Shown here piece after piece: positions 51,776-59,389 of a stretch of 64,000 nucleotides of DNA. The stretch covers positions 50,412,624 through 50,476,623 of the forward strand of contig CM049308.1 in NCBI GenBank assembly GCA_026874595.1, given 5' to 3'. The DNA is from Sipunculus nudus. Lineage: Eukaryota; Annelida; Sipuncula; Golfingiida; Sipunculidae. A model generated the notes under the pieces. It was not told the DNA's origin. It saw only the letters and a program-made list of their open reading frames with translations, and did not search any database. The first letter of the stretch is position 1. Every line of letters starts with the position of its first letter. Made by a program: the position numbers and the translations under genes.

Positions 51776-54700
51776 TAGCATGCTTTCCCTATAAAACTCT
51801 CCTTTGTCACAAAAAAATTATTTATGGATAACATTATATCGTTGGCAATGCTAAATCCCCAGCCCTGGCAGGAAAAAAATCGAAATCCGTCAGTTCGATA
51901 TTTCCAAATTAGACTCCAGTCGCTTGAAACAATTTTACAAAGGAACAAAAAGCAATCAGTCGGTTTTCCTTAACATTCCTCCCATATCTTCGCTCAGTAT
52001 TTACGTCAAGGAAATGTTGACAACAATTTGCTTCAAGGAAATGTTGACAACAAGATTAACAAAAAATCGGACACGAACCGTTTCTTTACTAGGCTTTTCA
52101 AATAGGCCCTACTACGTAAAATAGAATTAAGGAAGTGTAGTTATCTTTGTTTTCAAAGTCTGTAATTACGTTGAATATTTCAATTTTATATGCAGTTAGA
52201 AATTGCTTTATGTTACATAATACATTCGCTGCCAGTATAATGTACTATACTAACTTTACTAAATGACTGATATCTTCATACCGTTTATGGGAGGCTTCAC
52301 AGTGTTGATTGCCTCATAAAAAAAACATACATGCATACGCTGATTTATAAAAAAAAAATTATCACTTTACTTATTTAATGATCTCCGATCATTAAAAAAT
52401 AAAATGAAATGAAAATTAAAAGCACTTACATGGCTCTGAAATTTCACCTTTCCAACGGAAAGGCATAAATACAGTTTACCTTCCCGCAGAAAAAAATTGC
52501 CTTTCCGCTAAAGATGTATTATACTGTCATGTCAAACTTTCAGTCACACTTCGCTCAGTTTAAACCCAATTCTGCCACCGAACATGCCATCCTATACATG
52601 CACACTTGCATACAAAGATAACTGAATGTTTTCAATAGTAACACTTATATCAGATACACGATTGTGCAGAAAAATATAGGAGATGAGGGCTTAAATGCAG
52701 GAGAGCAGAAGAATTATAGACCACATTTATCGGAAAATACAGGAGATATAGGGAGTCGATGGAAGATCAGATGTAAAATATTTCGTTTTTGTCAAGTTTG
52801 TACCTGTTTATCAGATGTACTAAAATGGAATACGTCTAGGTGTTCACCTTTCCAACGGATTGGTACAAAATGAAAAATGCCTTTCCGTGCATGTGTTTGC
52901 CTGTCCGAGACAGGCGGAAAGGCGTTATTTTGAGCCCTGACTTAATAAAATAGATAAAACTGTATAATGAAAGACTATGGATAAAACTGATGAAAGACTA
53001 TAGAACATTTATCAGTCTAACCAATAAGGCGCTCTTCCAATTTACACGCGGGTTCTCGTGAGGGGAAATTCTGACCGTAACTGTTTCTATATATGTCGTG
53101 TGCCGGTGCGTTTTCCTCATGTACTATGTGATTCAAGCATACGTACTTTTTTGAGAATCCCGTTATGACCAGTTGATACCAGCGTTAATTCTGTAGTTAT
53201 ATACTTACGTGTATTTCATCTGACGACACACGACTTTGCATGCGTTATCGTCCCAGCTATCGTCACACACGGACCCCCACGATCCGTTATAATACAGCTC
53301 CACCCGGCCCTCAGTGCCGTCCCTGTGACCGTTCAATCGCACGTCCAGAGCTGCTGCCAGGAAACAAAACACTGCAAAGAAAAACACAAGTATGTTTTAC
53401 CAGGTCTTCAGTAAATTAAATACATGTTGAAGTCATGACCGACATGATACGGATATACAGAAAGATGCACACTCCTAATATAAAATGCCCTCTCATGCAC
53501 CTGGTCCTGAATTGTAATTAAGCCAATGAAAGCGGGGTGTCGCGGGTTTACAATTTTGATGTACAATGCGATAAACTGCTCTAGGACTGAGAGGAGTACT
53601 CGAGTACTCAAGTCCGGGTAATACTTACGGAGTATTTGGACTCGAGTACTCGTGTATGTACTTGCATATCTGAATATAACTGCTAATTTACGGGCAGTCT
53701 GTAGGCCTATTTATTCATTATCGTTGCTTGGAATAGGGCTCTAAACACATGCAAGTCAAATGAACAGAGGTCTTGTTATGCAATATATCTATTCCATCGT
53801 TGGGATAAAGTTAAGCCGTTAAGTCAAATTTATGCATATTTTGCATCGGTAACAGATGTCCGTTTTATCTTTACAGCGTTGCCATGGTAAAGAGTATTTG
53901 AGTCCGAGTCGGGTACTGCCTATCGGATACTCGGATATCGGATAGTCGAAACTGTTGCAGCCGTTTGAGCCCTAGCCTGCCTCTAGGAAGATTTAAGAAT
54001 GGGTCTGCCCGCGTCTGCTGCAAGCTCGCTGGTGAATGACATGAACAATGCGATGAAGGCAGGCCCGGCTGCAGCGGGCTGCAAAGGAAAGAAAGCTCTA
54101 GTTTTTGAGCTGCTGTTTCTGATCTTAATCTTTTCTCCTTTTTCCCCCCAAGGCTGGCCCTGCGGGTGTTCACGATGTTTGGTGGATGGTGCACCACCAG
54201 GTAGGTAATTCGATCAGTGACCAGTGTTGATCGTCAATGTGACAGGCCCGAATAGCATTTTTCACAGTCTTTGTATCGTCTCTTAGTTGCCCGTCGGCTC
54301 ACGGGTGCCATAGCAGTTGGCAGTACAATGCATTTTTTGGTAGACGATCCACCATACTGGAGATGTGCCCCGCCCAGTGCAGATGTTTCTTTAACAGCAA
54401 AGCCTCGTTACTGGTGGCCTCCGCCTGCTAAATGGTTTCAGTATTGGTGATCACTCAAGTGGATGTTAAGAATAGCTGTCGTGGGTGACGAACGTAGATG
54501 ACCCGTTTAACTCTATACAGGAGAATGGTCAGTACAACAGCTCTGCATACACTGACCTTGGTGTCTTTCTCTTGTTGTTCCATAATCCTTTGCATAGTCT
54601 GCCAAATGCACTGTCTGCCTCGGCCAGATTGTTATCACAGTTTGTCAATTTGGCACATAATGAGATGGTGCAACATATAGCTACAAGCTATAGCTGAAGC

Positions 54701-56965
54701 GGTGGACGGACTTCAGCTCCGTCTCGCCTATGTTGCAATGTATAAAGTGGCTGGTTTTCTTCCCAAGGGGCTGGCTGATGGGGGATATTTTCAGACTGAC
54801 TTCAAGTGCAAAGAGCTGCGTTGCCTCAGAAAAGCAGAGTCATACATTGCAGGGCTGTCTCTGTGTGTGGTAAGACAAGGCAGAATCGTAAAGGATGAGT
54901 TGTTTCATAGTCTTGATTTGGCACCTGCAGTCTGCTCATGGGTGAACATCCCGGCTGCCATCAGATCGGTAGGCTATCGGACGTTAAAGCCTTCCGCCAA
55001 GAGCTATTATAGGGGTACTTTATGTTTCTTATGCACAGACACTTACTTTTTGGTGTGATATTTTCGTCCTCTCATATCTACGGATTTCATCAGACTGCAG
55101 GATCGCTACTGCTCGTCGGTAGATGGCGTTTCGGCGCGAAGTGCGCGTTGCAGATTTGGGGCAGATCGTGTTGTCCGCATAAAATATTTGTGCAGTTTCA
55201 TTACCTTTTGATCCTACTTATTCATTATTCATACTTAAGAGTGTGTCGCCCTGGCACCTTTGAGCCTTTCGCATAAAAACAATTAATATGCAAATTGGCC
55301 GTCGCCATTAATGGAACTTGTATTTTGCTTATATCTCTCTTGAAGCATGTTCCATCTTATAGATCAAGGTATCTTCACCCATGTTGTCATGGTCAAGGAT
55401 TACGATGAATCGTTTCAATTAACCATTTAATGAATTTTTTATGCAAATTAGCCATCGCCATTATTAGACTTTCTTATTTGATCATATCTCAATTAGTTCT
55501 TGTCCTATCTTAGAGATCAAGGTGCCTACACTCATGTTGTCAAAGTCATGGATAATGATAGTGTTACAAATTATAATTTGATGACTTTTTTTAAAATTTA
55601 ATTTACAAATTAGCTGTCGCCACGAGAACTTCTGATTTTGCTCACATCTCTATTAATCCATGTCCTATCTTAGAGGTCAAGGTAGGCCTATATATACAAC
55701 CATGTTTTCCTGGGGAAGGATTATGATGAACAGTCCTAAATTGCCATTTGAGGATTTTAATATGCAAATTAGCTGTCGTCATTATTGGAATTGGAACTTC
55801 TTATTTTGCTCATATATATCTTTCAGTTCTTGTCCTACCTTAGAGATCAAGGTATGTAAACACCCATGATTTCATGATAGTAGGCCTAAACAAGTATTAT
55901 AGATAATCAAATTTAAAAATTAATGTTACGGCACATCTGTAATTATTTTAAATCTTATGAATTATATTTCTAAAAGTTTGAATATAACTTAAAAGTAACA
56001 ACTTATATGTTCAAAGGCTTAACAGGTAAAAGTTCAGTAGGCCTATCGGTGACCTGCCGCAAACTTTAAGACTTACTATTTACTATTTTATGTGAATCGT
56101 ATAAAAGGTGCGCATATTGTCTTGGTGATGAGTAACTTCCATGTGGGAGCAAAAAATAAAATAAAATAAATAATAGAAGACGACGAATGACAGACTATCA
56201 GTAGACAGTAAGGAAGCACGTGTCAGGCAGGTCACCTATAATCTATATGGTATAGCCCATAGATGTAGTATACTGCACCTTTACTTTGGATTTCCTTCAG
56301 TTTTACCATTTAACGAAGTCTCCTCAACCATCATCCTCTGTAAAATTTATATGCATCGACATCAATAGGCCTAATCGTAACAGAATCAGTTTATCTGATC
56401 GTTAAACAAGTGAATTGTATTCGAATATTATCCTGTCAGGTATAATAATACTATATAGGCCTACACTAAAACTGTATAACAATAACATCATAGACTATAC
56501 AGTCTATAGGCCTACCCTTGGAGACCGCTGAAGTTGACGGTCACATGACACACTTCATCTACAGTGGCGGATCCAGGAGGGGGGGGGGGGGGGAGGGTCC
56601 AGGCGGCAAAATTTTGTCTGAAGCCCTTAAAAAAACGTTGTTTCTGATGAAAAAGGGGGGGGGGGGGGGCCGGACCCCCTGGACCCTCCCCCCCCCCCCC
56701 GATTCGATTCTGTGTAGGGTTTCAAACCAAATTTTGCTACCTGGACCCCCTCTTTCGGAACAGAGAACCTTTTTTTTAAGGTTTTCTTTAAATCTTCCTG
56801 GGTTGTATCTCCCCTTTCCAAAATCCTTGATCCGCCCCTGAATGGCCTGATCTATAATTATGTCAGACCGTGAGTACGTACATAACGTTATAAAAACTAT
56901 ACCGACTTTAATACCATACCTGTTAAATGGGAAAGTATTCTGAAGAATTTAAGTTTCAAAGCCAT
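42062..56965 (-). CDS. SRCR-SRCR-ZP domain secreted or surface protein (DMBT1-like layout), whole gene
   Basis: Coding exons, 5' to 3' on the minus strand: 56965-56920, 53371-53209, 51703-51486, 50152-49987, 48684-48473, 46363-46176, 44913-44528, 43795-43458, 42777-42514, 42167-42062. All junctions are GT-AG and phases agree throughout, giving about 695 residues. The order is signal peptide ([15 protein letters not shown] joined to FCFLAAA), SRCR 1, Ser/Thr/Pro linker, SRCR 2, ZP-N, ZP-C with CDAYVC and a furin-type site HRKRRS, then a tail of RPQSEV repeats. SRCR plus ZP is the layout of DMBT1 and related secreted recognition or matrix proteins; ZP modules polymerise into filaments outside the cell. 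No convincing transmembrane exon was found, so it may be secreted, or the 3' end may be incomplete. The ligand is unknown. The start of exon 7 shows a frame conflict. The identity of the domains is sure; the exact last exon is not. Confidence 0.85.
42273..42447. mobile_element. Tc1/mariner-type MITE in an intron of the SRCR/ZP gene
   Basis: The ends CAGTGGAACCC (from 42273) and GGGTTCCACTG (to 42447) are perfect inverted repeats, and both flanks are TA (42271-42272, 42448-42449), the target site used by this superfamily. The interior is repetitive ('GTGG(T)CGTAATTTGGGGGTGG') and non-coding, so it depended on a transposase from elsewhere. Confidence 0.88.
42514..42777 (-). CDS. SRCR/ZP gene exon 9: repetitive tail
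   Basis: Acceptor TTTTTCTCAG, donor TAAAG|GTATCT. It encodes [18 protein letters not shown], then a Gln/Ser/Pro-rich tail with about five copies of RPQSEV (one RPQSGV) from an 18-bp minisatellite in the coding DNA at about 42,572-42,665, ending [20 protein letters not shown]. Phases fit exon 8 (one base) and the next acceptor. The tail lies after the furin-type site, so it would be removed or stay separate from the mature ZP polymer. Confidence 0.8.
43062..43255. mobile_element. Possible pogo/Tc1-like MITE remnant
   Basis: It starts TACAGTCTACCCTAGTGTAT followed by 'TTCGCTGATTTCGGG', similar to the ends of pogo-type elements. The right end is not clear. Weakly supported. Confidence 0.35.
43458..43795 (-). 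CDS. SRCR/ZP gene exon 8: ZP-C domain and furin-type cleavage site
   Basis: Acceptor TTTGCATTACAG, donor AACAG|GTGTGT. It encodes [20 protein letters not shown], then [37 protein letters not shown] and SGHRKRRS. The F.F....Y...FL.C...VC.....C...C order is the end of a ZP-C domain, and HRKRRS is a furin-type site at the usual position, where the C-terminal propeptide is cut before polymerisation. The exon continues with a hydrophobic FIVLLAG stretch and ends one base into a codon. Confidence 0.92.
44237..44375. mobile_element. Possible solo end of a pogo/Tc1-like element
   Basis: TACAGTGAACCCTTCCAGTA at the left and 'GGTGTTCATATTAA' at about 44,350-44,365 echo each other ('AATGAACAC' against 'GTGTTCAT'). 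The right terminus is missing. Confidence 0.3.
44528..44913 (-). CDS. SRCR/ZP gene exon 7: end of ZP-N and start of ZP-C
   Basis: Acceptor ATATTTTAG, donor AATAG|GTTGGT. From about 44,820 downward the frame is clearly ZP-like: [19 protein letters not shown], then [43 protein letters not shown] and FTFMENR. The first third read in that frame ([15 protein letters not shown]...) is open but not ZP-like. The neighbouring frame reads [15 protein letters not shown], which does look like the ZP 'IxYTNxLHSE' motif. Either the early part has drifted, or one base is missing from the sequence near 44,820. Confidence 0.8.
44914..46175 (-). other. Intron 6 of the SRCR/ZP gene
   Basis: AT-rich, no exon seen. 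At 45,280-45,680 the phrases 'AAGTC(C/T)AAGTCT' and 'GAGTTGAGTCC' recur irregularly, perhaps a degenerate repeat with no definable ends. Confidence 0.5.
46176..46363 (-). CDS. SRCR/ZP gene exon 6: first part of the ZP-N domain
   Basis: Acceptor TTTTTCAG. It encodes [20 protein letters not shown], then [28 protein letters not shown] and ESTSTE. The pattern (V.L.C....L.V, then EP.C, then a C...LDEC stretch) matches the first strands of a ZP-N domain. The donor chosen is GAG|GTTGGT (end 46176), which keeps phase 0 for exon 7. A weaker GTCAAC (end 46192) and a strong GTGAGT (end 46196) lie upstream; the latter would put a stop into exon 7. Confidence 0.82.
46364..48472 (-). other. Intron 5 of the SRCR/ZP gene
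   Basis: AT-rich intron without recognisable exon, RNA gene or mobile element. Open frames here are short and lack splice support. Confidence 0.5.
48473..48684 (-). CDS. SRCR/ZP gene exon 5: second half of SRCR 2
   Basis: Acceptor TTTATTTCAG. It encodes [20 protein letters not shown], then [20 protein letters not shown] and [14 protein letters not shown] up to [11 protein letters not shown]. This half is diverged from the SRCR consensus: 'GPIWLDDV' is missing and replaced by 'VPVVYGAV', but the Cys spacing is retained. The donor is AAAG|GTGGAC (end 48473); an alternative CCTG|GTTAAC (end 48446) keeps the same phase and would add nine residues. Confidence 0.82.
48685..51485 (-). other. Introns 3 and 4 of the SRCR/ZP gene (exon 4 lies between)
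   Basis: Apart from exon 4 (49987-50152) I see no additional SRCR half-exon. Given the two-exon structure of each SRCR domain, extra domains would have been visible as VCDDxW motifs. Confidence 0.5.
49987..50152 (-). CDS. SRCR/ZP gene exon 4: first half of SRCR 2
   Basis: Acceptor CACTCAG, donor TCAAG|GTAATC. It encodes [18 protein letters not shown], then [20 protein letters not shown] and [16 protein letters not shown], a clear SRCR N-terminal half in which the usual 'CRQLG' is 'CSCLG'. A downstream CTGCAG is a possible alternative acceptor, but only CTCAG fits the one-base phase left by exon 3. The exon ends with two bases, the same phase as the split inside SRCR 1, which supports origin of both domains by duplication. 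Confidence 0.9.
51486..51703 (-). CDS. SRCR/ZP gene exon 3: second half of SRCR 1 and linker
   Basis: The split codon ACG gives Thr, then [36 protein letters not shown] and [16 protein letters not shown], a standard SRCR second half, followed by the Thr/Ser/Pro linker [18 protein letters not shown]. The donor is ACA|GTAAGC. The acceptor is GTTGCAG, directly preceded by a 60-bp (TA)n tract in place of a normal pyrimidine tract. Extra cysteines (GRCEG, GCIC) go beyond the common SRCR pattern. Confidence 0.93.
51711..51771. repeat. (TA)n microsatellite abutting a 3' splice site
   Basis: A pure TA run ends seven bases before the first base of exon 3 of the minus-strand SRCR/ZP gene. It therefore occupies the position normally held by branch point and polypyrimidine tract. 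Confidence 0.95.
52429..52941. mobile_element. hAT-like non-autonomous element in an SRCR/ZP intron
   Basis: The left end CATGGCTCTGAAATTTCACC and the right end, read on the other strand as CAGGGCTCAAAATAACGCC, are imperfect inverted repeats of the CAGGGCTC type common in hAT elements. Inverted copies of 'CCTTTCCAACGGA' and 'GCCTTTCCG' occur inside both ends. It lies between exons 2 and 3. No transposase frame is present. Confidence 0.6.
53209..53371 (-). CDS. SRCR/ZP gene exon 2: end of signal peptide and first half of SRCR 1
   Basis: Acceptor TTTTTCTTTGCAG, donor GTAAGT (perfect). It encodes [14 protein letters not shown], then [20 protein letters not shown] and VVCRQMKY, the standard opening of an SRCR domain. 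The GTG further upstream belongs to the intron's pyrimidine tract and is not a start. An unusual Cys stands in 'DDNACKVVC', where most SRCR domains have a non-Cys residue. The exon ends with two bases of a Thr codon. Confidence 0.92.
53583..53978. mobile_element. Possible second hAT-like element
   Basis: GAGTACTCGAGTACTCAAGT near the left and 'GAGTCCGAGTCGGGTACTG' plus TTTGAGCCCTAG at the right give a symmetric pattern with a CTAGGGCTCAAA end. The left end is poorly defined, and a LINE remnant follows immediately on the right. Confidence 0.35.
53990..55010 (-). pseudogene. Non-LTR retrotransposon (LINE) reverse-transcriptase 3' remnant
   Basis: On the minus strand, broken frames in order show YRSDGS, LYDSAL (FADDCALVAH region), [63 protein letters not shown] and [11 protein letters not shown]. 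These correspond to the C-terminal third of a LINE reverse transcriptase: the FADD-proximal region, the thumb, the 'AFGRL...W' helix, the 'LRW.GH..RM' motif and the terminal 'SHQRAC' zinc-finger-like end. Several stops and frameshifts separate them, so it is dead. It sits in the first intron of the SRCR/ZP gene in the same orientation. The clade is not determined. The plus-strand open frame across 54,702-55,058 is an antisense shadow. Confidence 0.8.
55011..56561 (-). other. Part of intron 1 of the SRCR/ZP gene with degenerate AATTAGCYGTCGCCA repeats
   Basis: The phrase 'ATGCAAATTAGC(C/T)(A/G)TCG(C/T)CA', followed by '(C)TTA(T)TTTG(C/A)TCATATCTC' and 'TCCTATCTTAGAGATCAAGGT', recurs at about 55,290, 55,442, 55,605 and 55,760, a loose tandem repeat with a period of about 155 bp. 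No coding sequence was seen. Confidence 0.6.
56562..56840. mobile_element. G-tract MITE family, copy 3 (most complete)
   Basis: The left end CAGTGGCGGATCCAGG and the right end CCTTGATCCGCCCCTG are inverted repeats of about 16 bp. The interior has a long G-run, 'CCCTTAAAAAAACGTTG', a second G-run, 'GGACCCCCTGGACCC' and a C-run, in the order seen in the copies at 14.5 and 25.7 kb. Non-coding. It lies about 80 bp downstream of exon 1 of the SRCR/ZP gene, inside its first intron. Confidence 0.82.
56920..56965 (-). CDS. SRCR/ZP gene exon 1: start codon and first half of signal peptide
   Basis: The ATG at 56965-56963 has A at -3 and G at +4. It is the first in-frame ATG of the frame and is followed by [15 protein letters not shown]. 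The donor is AACAG|GTATGG. The exon ends on one base (G), which joins the TG of exon 2 to make Val and completes a hydrophobic signal peptide with FCFLAAA. Choosing this exon rests on phase match, the hydrophobic continuation and the good start context. The 5' UTR probably extends to about 57,150-57,200. Confidence 0.75.
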
Positions 56966-57479
56966 TATAACTGTTATTGCGTCTGTCAATCTTTTCCAGC
57001 TCTGGTTGACTGATATTGTAGTGTACGTAGAAGACGGATCTGGGTTCCTCAGTAGCGCCTGCCGGTCATGTTGCAATGTTTGAAAAGTATGCTCTGTCAC
57101 ATGACTCAACTCTTGACCAATTACATTGCTACTCTCACGAAATTCACTTCCGTTCAAACGTCACTCAGCAGGCAATGGGATTTATTTCCTGAGAGAATCA
57201 GTTTATAGGTCAAATTTATGCGTGTAAGTAGTTGATCATTTACTGATACGGTACATTCTCACATAAGGTAAACAGTCATAGAAATACATACAGTTGTTAA
57301 TGGTTAGAATATTATTAGATCAACGTTTTCCAGTGCGCGGCTTTGCGGTTTAGTGACCAACACGGAAGTTGGAACGGCGTGTCCGCGGGGGAAATCTCTC
57401 AGAGGAAAAAAGATAGCCGCCTTCAGCGATAAAACGTTTGATGACCTAAGAACTAAACAAAGCTTAATCTAACAATTTC

Positions 57480-58125
57480 AGTCAGCTCTGGTAGCTAGAA
57501 AAAAACCCTTAACTACACTTTTACCGTCGCTTAACTACTCCTTTACCTACGCGTGACCGTGTGAGGTAATCGTGTAGTTTAGCCTTTACCTTTAGGGTAT
57601 TTTTTTTATAAAAGGCCTGTATCATAATATTATAGAATATTACTTTTGTTTATACTTTACGTTAAATATTGTAATATAGGACTTTTATATAAAAAAAACC
57701 CTAAACTACACTATAACCTTTACGATATCTAACGCAAAGTATAAACAAAAGTAACATATTCTATAATGTAGAGGAGAAAAATAAGGGTTATATAATGAAA
57801 GGTGTTGTTTAAGAGTCTTTTGGCGAAAATTTTGATCTTGTGCCATGACGTTATGCATGACTTTCATGATGTCGCCAGGAAAACAATGTATATTGGAGCA
57901 ATTAATTTCATTATATATAAAATATATTGGTTATTAAATATATATGCCTTATTCTTATATAAGCATACATTTCTTATTATTATAGAACAACACAAATTTA
58001 GAAATAATGTATTAACAATTGGTAATAGAGGCCTTTTATTAAAAAAAAACCCTAACTACACAATTACCATCGTAATATAGCCCTTTTATAAAAAACCCCT
58101 AAACTACACAATTACCATGTGTGAT
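57480..58125. repeat. Fold-back repeat cluster (AACCCYTAACTACAC motif)
   Basis: Positions 57,622-57,672 and 57,721-57,770 are nearly perfect inverted copies of about 50 bp (arm core TACTTTTGTTTATACTTT) with a 48-bp spacer. A second motif, 'TATAAAAAAAACCCTAAACTACAC', here split as TATAAAAAAAACC and CTAAACTACAC, recurs about five times on both strands at 57,500, 57,575, 57,690, 58,045 and 58,090. This suggests a palindromic MITE with nested copies. Confidence 0.7.
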
Positions 58126-58910
58126 TATGCCAAAATGTATCTGTGAAGACACCAATAAAAATAAACCATATATAATTTATATAAATTACTGTTTAGGTGC
58201 GTCATAAGGGTTGAACTTCAGGGGGCCAAAACAGCAACTGAACTCATATTTTCGTATAAGCAAAAATGTGGGTTCAACGCCTAATAGGCTACTATAATAT
58301 AATGATATAAATAATATATAGATCTATAACATTAGTATTTTATGATTTATGATTTAGAAATGTGCAGTAAAAATAAGCTTGCATCACTTCTTGAATAAAT
58401 TTTATGGATGTCATACGTGACATCATTGTCAAAAATACCACAGATATAATATTTCTTTTCACAACATTTCAATTTATTTGATGACAGCTAAAGTCTTCAC
58501 TTCAATTGTTCATGATCAAAAGTACAAAAAAAGTACATATAATATTATACAGCTGTTTATTCATTGTTTTGGTGTAATAAATATACTAATATATATATAT
58601 AGCCATCTGAGATTCAATTAACAACTTATGGGTCACAGTTCACAACATACCTGGCCTCAAGACAGAGAAGAATCCTTTAAGTTTCATATTGTAGCTTTGG
58701 GTTCTTTTCATCAGTGTTTTACCTCTCGTACCAGGTCATCAAGCCTTCCCGTGTAAAGGTAACAGTTCTAGATAGTAGAGAACAATCATCATGCTGAGCT
58801 GGTACCTCCATAGTAAAGCAGGCTATAGCAGAGATGCAAACTCCTATTCAGAAACAATTGAAATCCTGTCAAACCAGTTTCCTTGAGAACTTTGGGCAGA
58901 TGTTGACTGG

Positions 58911-59098
58911 GCCTGATTTACTGAAACTATAAGCTGTTTAATGGGCTTAAACACCTGACCAGCTAGAACACCTGACCTAATTTACTGAAACTATAAGCTG
59001 TTTAATGGGCTTAAACACCTGACCAGCTAGAACACCTGGCCTAATTTACTGAAACTATAAGCTGTTTTATTGGCTTAAACACCTGACCTGCTAGAATT
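58911..59098. repeat. 64-bp tandem repeat, three copies
   Basis: ATTTACTGAAACTATAAGC begins at 58916, 58980 and 59044, a period of 64 bp. The first two copies are nearly identical and the third is slightly diverged. It lies 240-430 bp upstream of the start codon of the EGF/FN3 gene. Confidence 0.9.
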
Positions 59099-59337
59099 TT
59101 GTTTCTGTTGAGGATGCCAACATCTGTTTCAACATTGATTCAAACATCTTTGGCTGAACCTGTCAGCAGAGTGTCATGGCCCATGGTCTCTTGATATGAA
59201 CCATTTTAAATTGTAGAATATTTCCCCATGGGGGGGGGGGGGGGTAAAAAACTGACTGATTCTGTAAAATGTATATATTAAAACTCTTGCCATATTTATA
59301 TAATAAATCCAGAAAACTATATGCACCTCCAGATAGC

Positions 59338-59389
59338 ATGGTTTGGCAGTTGTTCATCTTCTACCTCCTGCAAACATCAGCCTCGCAAG
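59338..59389 (+). CDS. EGF/FN3 gene exon 1: start and signal peptide
   Basis: ATG with A at -3 and G at +4. It encodes MVWQLFIFYLLQTSASQ, a typical hydrophobic signal peptide with small residues before the likely cleavage site. Donor CAAG|GTCAGT. One base is carried to exon 2. Confidence 0.85.

Larger units (their letters stand above)
56966..59337. promoter_or_regulatory. Intergenic region between two divergent genes
   Basis: The start codons of the minus-strand SRCR/ZP gene (56965) and the plus-strand EGF/FN3 gene (59338) face away from each other across about 2.4 kb. Both promoters must lie here unless there are further upstream non-coding exons. No clear TATA box or start site can be chosen from AT-rich sequence. 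The GC-richer part at 57,330-57,560 is the best candidate for a core promoter region. The middle is occupied by fold-back repeats and a 64-bp tandem triplet. Confidence 0.5.

Noticed and set aside
53205-53387. GTG at 53387 as start codon of the SRCR protein
   Set aside because: The bases before the exon form a pyrimidine tract ending in TTTGCAG, a normal acceptor. The ATG exon at 56,965 joins in phase and completes the signal peptide.
54702-55058. 118-codon open frame on the plus strand
   Set aside because: The opposite strand in this interval encodes recognisable pieces of a LINE reverse transcriptase, so the plus frame is an antisense shadow.
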